Shown piece by piece: positions 1 through 5,702 of a stretch of DNA of 5,702 nt. The DNA lies in the NCBI GenBank assembly GCA_945860325.1, contig CAMARL010000130.1:1-5702 (forward strand), in the 5' to 3' direction. A program made the translations under genes and the position numbers. This DNA comes from Spirosoma fluviale. Lineage in GTDB: Bacteria; Bacteroidota; Bacteroidia; Cytophagales; Spirosomataceae. Positions within the stretch are counted from its first letter, which is position 1. Each line of letters starts with the position of its first letter. Below the pieces are notes generated by a model. The model was given only the letters and a program-made list of their open reading frames with translations, did not search any database and was not told the origin of the DNA.

Positions 1-1001
1 GTATCTCGGTTTACAAATACATCCGTAGATAAAACCGGTTGCATATATAAAGGAGATTTAGTGATAGGTAATCCATCCTTCATTAGGTATGAATCTACCA
101 ATGCTTTCGTCGGGCTTTTATTTCCATTTTCAAGGATACCTCTACAATAAGTGTGAGATGTAACACGGTCTGTTAAGCTTACTCCGTATTGTTTTACCAT
201 TACGTTTTCTTTGTTGGCCCTGCCTTCTCCCTCATATTGAAAAATATTAAAATAAGGACCAGCGTACAAATCATGTTGCTTGCTATCCATCACTGCTTTA
301 GAAGCAGCTACTGCAAGGCTTAGGTATTTTTTTGAATCACCGTAGTTGTGAAATTTGGACCTAGTTCCTTCAAAAAGAGCCACACGTGCTTTAAATGCTA
401 AAGCAGCTGTATTGGGAATACGGCCATAATCAGCTGTTCCCAAGGCAGTTGGCGTAGGTAATTTTGCCCCAGCAAAATCTAAATCACCCATGATGAGTGT
501 TAAAATTTCATCACGAGTTGCAGATCCTGCTTTTAATTCAGGTGAATCATCCGTTAGCGTTTTAGTTACCAAAGGCACACTTCCATACCGCTGAAGCAAA
601 TTGAAATAGCCCCAAGCTCTGAAGAATCTCGCTTCAGCTAAATAGCGATCTAATATAGTTGCCGCAATCCCTGTTTTAGGACCTTTTTCTAAGATATTAT
701 TGGCCGCACGGATTAATGTATACTGCGAGTTAAAATCAGTCGTTGCCGTAGCCGGAGCTAGGCGTGAACCATCACTTATATTACTTGATGCTAAACCAAA
801 TGCATCATCAGACCAATTGTCTTCGGTACCAAAATCTGGCAAAAAGGTATATAAATAATTATTTGCCGTTTTTAAATCAGATTCCGAACGCCAAAACGTC
901 GCATCTGAAATATTGGTTTCTGGTAACCTCTCTACTTCACATCCCGTGAAGAATAAAATGGAGGCGCTTATTGCTAAAATATTTTTTAATGAATTTTTCA
1001 T
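1..1001 (-). CDS. SusD/RagB-family nutrient-binding outer-membrane lipoprotein (partial, C-terminus missing)
   Basis: This is the surface glycan-binding partner of the SusC-like transporter encoded just upstream. The reading frame is open from the ATG at 1001 to the window edge, giving 333 residues; full SusD-like proteins are usually about 450-600, so the C-terminal part is missing. Residues 1-20 form a lipoprotein signal peptide with a charged start (MKNSLKN), a hydrophobic core and the lipobox FFTGC. Cys21 is the predicted lipidated residue, followed by acidic residues (EVE) as often seen in surface-exported Bacteroidota lipoproteins. Family hallmarks follow: an N-terminal region with DATFWRSESDL (33-43), the helical segment YLAEARFFRAWGYFNLLQRYG (120-140) with VPLV after it, the TPR-like helix TAALAFKARVALFEGT (199-213), and LVDSYLMKDGLPI (301-313). 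It follows susC by 27 nt, so the two are almost certainly cotranscribed. No Shine-Dalgarno sequence precedes the start, only an A-rich leader, which is normal for this phylum. The ligand cannot be read from the sequence; a GlcNAc-containing glycan is inferred from the neighbouring hexosaminidase. Confidence 0.95.
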   Translation of the reverse strand, partial: MKNSLKNILAISASILFFTGCEVERLPETNISDATFWRSESDLKTANNYLYTFLPDFGTEDNWSDDAFGLASSNISDGSRLAPATATTDFNSQYTLIRAANNILEKGPKTGIAATILDRYLAEARFFRAWGYFNLLQRYGSVPLVTKTLTDDSPELKAGSATRDEILTLIMGDLDFAGAKLPTPTALGTADYGRIPNTAALAFKARVALFEGTRSKFHNYGDSKKYLSLAVAASKAVMDSKQHDLYAGPYFNIFQYEGEGRANKENVMVKQYGVSLTDRVTSHTYCRGILENGNKSPTKALVDSYLMKDGLPITKSPLYMQPVLSTDVFVNRD

Positions 1002-1028
1002 TTCAATGTTCTTTTAAATGTCTATAGA

Positions 1029-4000
1029 TTAAAACGAAAGATTTATACCCACAGAAGCTGTTGAGAAATACGGATAATCATTGTCCGCATTATTCGCTGA
1101 TTCTGGATCAAACAAGGTTCCAAATTTACCCATCGCTGAAACGGTCAAGATATCTTGTCCAGATACATATACACGTGCTTTCGAAACACCTATTTTCTTC
1201 GTTAAAACACTAGGCAGTGTATAACCTAATTGGATATTTTTTAACCTTGCATACTGTCCATTAAATGCCCATTTATCCGAAGTTCCAAAATTATGTGTCG
1301 CTCCGACAAAAGGACGAGGGAACAAAGCATTTGGGTTTTCAGGAGTCCAGTAATCGCGGTGAATGCCCATCGCTTGTTTCCATGTAACCAAAAGTGGTCC
1401 AACGGATTCTGATCCCGCTAAGAATGTTCTTTTACCCACCCCTTGAATAAAGGCAGAAAAATCAAATCCATGTGTCTCAAATCCAAGATTAAATCCAAAA
1501 AGATACCTCGGTGCTGATGAACCTAATAATAGTAAATCTCCATAATCTGCTTTACTTCCTTTTCCTACCGTGATTTGCTTATCACCATTTTGGTCTACAT
1601 ATTTGATGTCTCCAGCTCCAGTACGGTTATCTTGAAAGGCTGAAGCCTTTACCTCATCTGCTGAGGAGAAATAACCCGCTGTTTGATATCCCCAAATTGT
1701 GTTAAGAGGATAACCTTCGATCAAACTATTATTCCCTCTCGCCACCACAATTCGGTTTGAAAAGGCAACTAATTCATTTTGATTGTCTGAGAAGTTACCG
1801 CCAATATTATAGCTGAATTTATCGCCAATTTTTCCACGGTATTTAACCTCTAATTCCCATCCCCATGATTTCAACTCTCCATTGTTTTTACGAGGAGTAG
1901 CGATACCAATGATGGCAGGAAGTTGTTGCGGTGTCAACATGTTCTTATTTGATTTCACATAGTAATCACCACTTATCTGTAGTTTATTCTTCATTAAACC
2001 GATATCAAAACCTCCATTGGTTGTTTCGATGGTTTCCCAAGAAAGATTTGTGCTAGGTAATGAACCTTGGAAAATAAATGAAGTTCTAGAATCTCCTAAC
2101 ACCAAGGATGACCCTCGGTTCAATTGATTTACATAATCATAATTACCTAAAGTACTTCCCAATGCACCCCCTAATCTACCCCACGAACCACGTAATTTAA
2201 ATTCAGAGATAAATTGTAAAGATTCACTCATCCAAGACTCACGGTGTAAGTTCCAACCAGCCGAAACGGAAGGGAAAATTTTAATACGGCCATCCTCAGC
2301 TAATTTTGAGCTTTCATCTTGACGCAAAGTACCTTCTAACAAATACTTATCATCATAATTATAGTTAAAACGCCCAAAAACAGATTGGAATGCATAAGTG
2401 GCAATCGCCTCTGAATTGGTTTTCGTTTTATCATCTCCTAAGTTTAAGGTAGGTAAGTCATTACTCACCATGTTACTTGCTCCTGCAATTGTGTTTACAT
2501 AACGGAAATCTTCCCACTGATAACCTAATAATGCGCCAAATGTGTGCTTATTGATTTTCAAATCGTAATTCGCTAAAAATTGTAAATTTAAATTCTTAGT
2601 TACTTCATTTGAAATCGAATAGGAGTTTACTTGGTTTACATAACGATTTACGGCAAAACGACCCCATAATGGCACCGTTCTATTAAAGATATACCGATCA
2701 CCACGGCGGTATTGTGTACCGGCAACTGACCTTAACGTTAATCCTTTAACCAAATTTTCTAATTTGAACGTAAAGGTTCCATCAAAGAAATTACGGCTTC
2801 TATTATCATATCCACCTTCAGCTAAATTGGCATAAGTCGTCGCTCCCGAGCCCGCTCCATTATATTGCCCTTTTGGAGTAAAAAATGGTGTCCTAGTTCT
2901 CAAACGATAAATATCATAGATCAAACCTTGACCACTAGCTCCTCTGGAACTTTGCTCCGTGAGTTCATTGGTATAGGCAATTCTTGTATCTAAGGATAGC
3001 TTGTTGGTCAATTTAGCACCCAAATTTACGCGCAAATTGTAGCGGGTCAATTGGTCAGGACCCACCTTAAACAATCCTTTTTTATTGTAATATCCTCCTG
3101 AGATCAAGAAATTAAGTTTATCTGTTCCACCTTTTGCCGAAATATTATGCATTTGCATAGAGGTATAAGTCTTCAAAACTTGCTGCGATAGTGGCTCTTG
3201 ATTGAAAAATAACCATTGAGTTGTATCCGCTGGATTCACTAAATAAGGAACATTATTTTTAATTTGCTCCAAGTCAAAATCAGAATACTCAGGACCAGAT
3301 CCCGAATTTTTACGTGCTAAATTGGAGAAATTAGCTTCCTCTAATAAAGACATTCTATCTGGAATATTAGCTGCCCAATCGGCGCCCGACATTCCCGAAT
3401 AATCAAAAGTTACTTTTCCATTCTTTCCTTTTTTAGAAGTAATTAAGATAACACCCCCAGCAGCCTGTGCTCCATAAATAGCCGCCGCCGCCGCATCCTT
3501 TAAAATACTAATGCTCTCGATGTCATTTTGATTCATTGTTTGCAAGGTGATGGCAGGAACGGTAACCCCATCTAAAATGATTAATGGGTCAACGGATCCA
3601 TTCGCGGTAGTTGCTCCACGAATCTGAATGCCTAAGCCTTCATTACCTGGCTGGCCATTGGTTCTAGTCACAATTAATCCAGGTGAAGTTCCCTGTAAAG
3701 CAGATTGCAAACTGCTCGTAGGTCTATTCTCAATCATTTTTGAATCGACCGTAGATACAGCGCCTGTCATATTGACTTTTTTCTGTACACCATAACCGAC
3801 CACAACCACCTCTTCAAGGCTAGCTGCATTTTCTTCTAAAGTGATTTCTACGACAGATTTATTCCCAACATTCACTTCTTGGGTTTCAAAACCAATAGAA
3901 CTTACACGTAAAACCGTCTTGGAGTCTACGCCACCAAGGCTAAATTTTCCATTTCCATCGGTAGTGGTTCCTTTGGTAGGTGTACCTTTTACCGAAATAG

Positions 4001-4151
4001 CGACACCTGGAACTCCGTCCCCCTTTGTGTCTTTAACATTTCCTGTGATTGTTTTTGTTTGTGCAATGGCTGTTCCTGAAAAGATAAGCCAACAAACGAA
4101 AATCCAAAAGCTGTTCTGCCAGGACTTTCTTTTTGAGTAAATTTTTGTCAT
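1029..4151 (-). CDS. SusC/RagA-family TonB-linked outer-membrane transporter
   Basis: This is a complete 1040-residue TonB-dependent beta-barrel of normal SusC length, which imports oligosaccharides captured by its SusD partner using TonB/ExbBD energy. Residues 1-30 are a signal peptide ending AIA before QT. A carboxypeptidase-regulatory-like (CarboxypepD_reg) domain spans about 36-106 (ITGNVKDTKGDGVPGVAISV onward). The SusC-type TonB-box region LEEVVVVGYG lies at 112-121. The plug follows, with QIRGA (176-180), PLIILDGV (189-196) and the SusC signature DIESISILKDA...IYGAQAAGGVILITSKKG (210-242). The barrel fills the rest, with the family motifs PRYLFGFNLGFE (881-892), GFDFSAFIQG (894-903) and ARLKNIQLGYTLP (968-980), and ends in GINLSF with the terminal Phe typical of outer-membrane proteins. 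A DQNGD loop (853-857) resembles calcium-binding loops. There is no N-terminal STN domain, so anti-sigma signalling through this protein is not expected. The start at 4151 is supported by the signal peptide and an in-frame stop upstream at 4188-4190. It is first in an operon with susD; substrate is inferred only from context. Confidence 0.97.
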   Translation of the reverse strand: MTKIYSKRKSWQNSFWIFVCWLIFSGTAIAQTKTITGNVKDTKGDGVPGVAISVKGTPTKGTTTDGNGKFSLGGVDSKTVLRVSSIGFETQEVNVGNKSVVEITLEENAASLEEVVVVGYGVQKKVNMTGAVSTVDSKMIENRPTSSLQSALQGTSPGLIVTRTNGQPGNEGLGIQIRGATTANGSVDPLIILDGVTVPAITLQTMNQNDIESISILKDAAAAAIYGAQAAGGVILITSKKGKNGKVTFDYSGMSGADWAANIPDRMSLLEEANFSNLARKNSGSGPEYSDFDLEQIKNNVPYLVNPADTTQWLFFNQEPLSQQVLKTYTSMQMHNISAKGGTDKLNFLISGGYYNKKGLFKVGPDQLTRYNLRVNLGAKLTNKLSLDTRIAYTNELTEQSSRGASGQGLIYDIYRLRTRTPFFTPKGQYNGAGSGATTYANLAEGGYDNRSRNFFDGTFTFKLENLVKGLTLRSVAGTQYRRGDRYIFNRTVPLWGRFAVNRYVNQVNSYSISNEVTKNLNLQFLANYDLKINKHTFGALLGYQWEDFRYVNTIAGASNMVSNDLPTLNLGDDKTKTNSEAIATYAFQSVFGRFNYNYDDKYLLEGTLRQDESSKLAEDGRIKIFPSVSAGWNLHRESWMSESLQFISEFKLRGSWGRLGGALGSTLGNYDYVNQLNRGSSLVLGDSRTSFIFQGSLPSTNLSWETIETTNGGFDIGLMKNKLQISGDYYVKSNKNMLTPQQLPAIIGIATPRKNNGELKSWGWELEVKYRGKIGDKFSYNIGGNFSDNQNELVAFSNRIVVARGNNSLIEGYPLNTIWGYQTAGYFSSADEVKASAFQDNRTGAGDIKYVDQNGDKQITVGKGSKADYGDLLLLGSSAPRYLFGFNLGFETHGFDFSAFIQGVGKRTFLAGSESVGPLLVTWKQAMGIHRDYWTPENPNALFPRPFVGATHNFGTSDKWAFNGQYARLKNIQLGYTLPSVLTKKIGVSKARVYVSGQDILTVSAMGKFGTLFDPESANNADNDYPYFSTASVGINLSF

Positions 4152-4179
4152 AAATAGATCGTAAATTGTTTTAATTAGG

Positions 4180-4193
4180 TGCCAAATTTAGCA
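4180..4193. repeat. 14-nt imperfect palindrome overlapping the candidate susC promoter
   Basis: The sequence TGCCAAATTTAGCA is an inverted repeat with six of seven base pairs matching (TGCCAAA against TTTAGCA) and no spacer. It covers the candidate -7 element of the susC-like gene, a position where a dimeric repressor could block transcription. It is short and partly AT-driven, so an operator role is speculative. Confidence 0.25.
4183..4190 (-). promoter_or_regulatory. Candidate Bacteroidota -7 promoter element for the susC-susD operon
   Basis: On the minus strand these bases read TAAATTTG, an exact match to the Bacteroidota sigma-ABfr -7 consensus TAnnTTTG. The element lies 31 nt upstream of the susC-like start, so transcription would begin near 4176 and leave a leader of about 25 nt. 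I could not find a TTG-type -33 element at the expected distance of about 19-21 nt, where the sequence is only A/T-rich. A match of this degeneracy can occur by chance in AT-rich DNA, so this is a candidate only. Confidence 0.42.
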
Positions 4194-4247
4194 TTTTTCT
4201 TTTAAAATTTATAATAATGTATTCCACTGATTTTAAATTCGATCCTA

Positions 4248-4255
4248 TATCTTTA
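4248..4255 (+). promoter_or_regulatory. Weak candidate -7 promoter element for the GH20 gene
   Basis: The plus-strand sequence TATCTTTA matches the Bacteroidota -7 consensus TAnnTTTG at five of its six fixed positions, with the final G replaced by A. It lies 20 nt upstream of the GH20 start codon, which would leave a leader of only about 13-15 nt. No clear TTG-type -33 element precedes it. It is the best plus-strand match I found between 4152 and 4275, but the support is weak. Confidence 0.22.
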
Positions 4256-4275
4256 CAACTCAATCCAATAGAACT

Positions 4276-5702
4276 ATGAAAAAAATCCAACTCATTATTT
4301 TATGCTTGTGTATAGCTTGGAGTTCTTTAGCCCAAAATGCATACAATATTATCCCTTTGCCTAAATCGCTAAAACCTGCTGAAGGTACTTTTACGATCAA
4401 GAAAGGAATTTCAGTGTACATAATTTCAGATGAATTTAGTCCATCGGCTAACATGCTGGCCTTGCAAATTAAAAATGCGTCGGGTCAAATGGTACCTGTT
4501 AAAATCGCTAAGTCCGCCTCTTCAGGAATAGTATTTAGTAAAAATGAGGCATTAGGAGAAGAGGAATATCGTTTACAAGTGACGTCTAAAAAAGTTGAAA
4601 TTCAAGCTAAAACTGGAAAAGGTGCTTTTTATGGTTTACAGACTTTACTCCAATTGATGCCCGCGCCTATTTATGGAAATGAATTGTCTGCCCTTGCATT
4701 AACAATCCCTAATTGCGTGATCGAAGATGCTCCTCGGTTTAGCTACCGTGGATTGATGCTAGACGTAGGCCGTTATTATTTCTCAGTAAATGCGATAAAG
4801 CGCTACATCGATTTGATGGCTATTTATAAATTAAATACGTTTCATTGGCATTTGACTGAAGATCAGGGCTGGCGCATTGAAATAAAAAAATATCCTTTGT
4901 TGACCTCTATATCGTCGGTTCGGAAGGAAAGTATGTTGGGCCATTACCGGGACCAAAAATACGACGGAAAGCCACATGGCGGATTTTATACCCAGGAGCA
5001 AGTAAAAGACATCGTGGCCTATGCGGCAAGCAAATACATTCAGGTAATTCCTGAAATTGAAATGCCCGGTCACTCGACGGCTGTATTGGCAGCTTATCCA
5101 CAATTGGGTTCCAATGGGGATAAAATATTACAAGTGAAAACGAAATGGGGCGTGGCTGAAGACGTCTTGTTCCCACGTGAAGAAACTTTTGAATTTTTGG
5201 AAAACGTTTTGACCGAGGTGATGGCTTTATTTCCGGGTCAATACATCCACATTGGTGGGGATGAATGTCCCAAAACCCAATGGAAGGAAAGTCGTTTTTG
5301 CCAAGATTTAATCAAAAAATTAGGTTTGAAGGATGAGCATGAATTACAAAGTTATTTCATTCGCCGGATCGATAAATTTGTTACCTCCAAAGGGAAAAAA
5401 TTATTAGGTTGGGACGAGATTTTAGAAGGAGGCCTATCTCCAAACGCGATGGTCATGTCGTGGAGAGGAACTAAAGGAGGAATCGAAGCTGCGAAACAAA
5501 ACCATGATGTCGTAATGTCGCCTAATTCATTTTTCTACATTGATTATTACCAAGCGGAGGCTAAAACAGAACCCATCGCCATCGGAGGATTTTTACCTTT
5601 AAGCAAATGCTACTCTTTTGAACCCGATTTGCCAGAATTGACGGCTGAGGAAGCCAAACATGTGGTGGGTATTCAGGCCAACTTATGGACCGAATATGTC
5701 AG
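4276..5702 (+). CDS. Glycoside hydrolase family 20 beta-N-acetylhexosaminidase (partial, C-terminus missing)
   Basis: This exo-enzyme releases terminal beta-linked GlcNAc or GalNAc by substrate-assisted catalysis through an oxazolinium intermediate. The frame is open from the ATG at 4276 to the window edge (475 residues), with an in-frame stop upstream at 4234-4236 and no other start between. Residues 1-19 are a type I signal peptide (MKKIQLIILCLCIAWSSLA, cut before QN); the cysteines there lack a lipobox, so a soluble periplasmic or secreted enzyme is expected. Residues about 23-150 form the GH20 N-terminal alpha/beta domain (GAFYGLQTLLQL typical). The catalytic TIM barrel begins at YRGLMLDVGRYYF (157-169), with Arg158 as the likely sugar-binding Arg. 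It continues with FHWHLTEDQGWRIEIKKYP (189-207), PEIEMPGHS (259-267), HIGGDE (325-330) carrying the catalytic pair Asp329-Glu330, LLGWDEIL (376-383), MSWRG (394-398), YIDYYQ (421-426) and QANLWTEY (467-474), whose Trp471 and Glu473 normally contact substrate. All active-site motifs expected so far are present. The barrel end and any C-terminal domain lie outside. It is divergent from the susCD pair, and the exact substrate is not determinable. Confidence 0.96.
   Translation, partial: MKKIQLIILCLCIAWSSLAQNAYNIIPLPKSLKPAEGTFTIKKGISVYIISDEFSPSANMLALQIKNASGQMVPVKIAKSASSGIVFSKNEALGEEEYRLQVTSKKVEIQAKTGKGAFYGLQTLLQLMPAPIYGNELSALALTIPNCVIEDAPRFSYRGLMLDVGRYYFSVNAIKRYIDLMAIYKLNTFHWHLTEDQGWRIEIKKYPLLTSISSVRKESMLGHYRDQKYDGKPHGGFYTQEQVKDIVAYAASKYIQVIPEIEMPGHSTAVLAAYPQLGSNGDKILQVKTKWGVAEDVLFPREETFEFLENVLTEVMALFPGQYIHIGGDECPKTQWKESRFCQDLIKKLGLKDEHELQSYFIRRIDKFVTSKGKKLLGWDEILEGGLSPNAMVMSWRGTKGGIEAAKQNHDVVMSPNSFFYIDYYQAEAKTEPIAIGGFLPLSKCYSFEPDLPELTAEEAKHVVGIQANLWTEYV

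Larger units (their letters stand above)
4152..4275. promoter_or_regulatory. Divergent intergenic region between susC-like and GH20 genes
   Basis: These 124 AT-rich bases separate the two divergently transcribed units and must hold the start signals for both unless the genes are read from distant promoters. Neither start codon has a recognisable Shine-Dalgarno sequence. I see no small ORF, no strong hairpin terminator and no RNA gene here. Short AT-rich near-repeats occur (ttttaaaattt at 4200-4210 and ttttaaattc at 4231-4240), but they are too simple in composition to interpret. Because the region is so short, regulators binding here could affect both directions. Confidence 0.7.

Noticed and set aside
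764..949. Plus-strand 61-codon open frame.
   Set aside because: It lies wholly inside the SusD-like gene on the opposite strand, its translation is low-complexity with no recognisable domain, and the minus-strand frame has strong family motifs.
3841..4140. Plus-strand 99-codon open frame antisense to the start of the susC-like gene.
   Set aside because: It is a shadow of the SusC signal peptide and CarboxypepD_reg domain; the Pro/Thr/Val-rich translation mirrors the Gly/Thr/Val codons of the true gene and shows no motif.
4200..4210. TTTTAAAA palindrome and nearby AT-rich near-repeat as a terminator or operator.
   Set aside because: It has no GC stem or loop and such AT runs are expected by chance in this intergenic region.
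4303..4311. Cysteines 10 and 12 in the GH20 signal peptide as a possible lipoprotein site.
   Set aside because: They lie within the hydrophobic core and lack the L-(A/S)-(G/A)-C lipobox; the SSLA-QN signal peptidase I site fits better.
4260..4454. Minus-strand 64-codon open frame over the start of the GH20 gene.
   Set aside because: It is antisense to the GH20 signal peptide and N-terminal domain, with no recognisable protein features and no start signal.
4840..4872. HWHLTEDQGW in the GH20 protein where many family members have HWHLTDDQGW, and LDVGRYYF in place of LDVSRHFF, as possible active-site divergence.
   Set aside because: Glu for Asp and Gly for Ser at these positions are, from my knowledge of the family, common in Bacteroidota GH20 enzymes, and the catalytic Asp-Glu pair is intact.
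4831..5176. Two overlapping minus-strand open frames (4831-5103 and 4907-5176) inside the GH20 gene.
   Set aside because: Both are antisense to the GH20 catalytic barrel, overlap each other in different frames and have no domain signals.

Overview
The window looks like part of a polysaccharide-utilisation locus (PUL) from a Bacteroidota bacterium. The main reasons are an adjacent SusC-like/SusD-like outer-membrane pair, start codons without Shine-Dalgarno sequences, an AT-rich composition (roughly 40% GC by eye), and a sequence matching the Bacteroidota -7 promoter consensus TAnnTTTG. The protein style suggests an environmental lineage such as Cytophagales or Sphingobacteriales rather than a gut Bacteroides, but I hold that placement only weakly.

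Layout. Positions 1-1001 (minus strand) hold the N-terminal 333 residues of a SusD/RagB-family surface lipoprotein; its C-terminus lies outside the window. Positions 1029-4151 (minus) hold a complete 1040-residue SusC/RagA-type TonB-dependent transporter. It lies upstream of susD in the same operon, with a 27-nt gap. Positions 4152-4275 are a 124-bp AT-rich divergent intergenic region with candidate promoters in both directions and a small imperfect palindrome. From 4276 to the end of the window (plus strand) is a secreted family GH20 beta-N-acetylhexosaminidase, cut off after 475 residues. Its catalytic Asp-Glu pair and most of its substrate-binding residues are present.

How the parts fit together (inference): the lipoprotein and transporter would capture and import a GlcNAc- or GalNAc-containing oligosaccharide across the outer membrane. 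The hexosaminidase would remove terminal N-acetylhexosamines in the periplasm. Chitin oligosaccharides, host- or algal-type N-glycans and peptidoglycan fragments are all possible substrates, and the window does not decide among them. No regulator, endo-acting enzyme, inner-membrane transporter or GlcNAc catabolic gene is visible.

I found no RNA genes, insertion sequences, CRISPR arrays or strong terminators. Apart from a few small regulatory and sequence oddities this is an ordinary PUL segment, and I see no evidence of a previously undescribed system.
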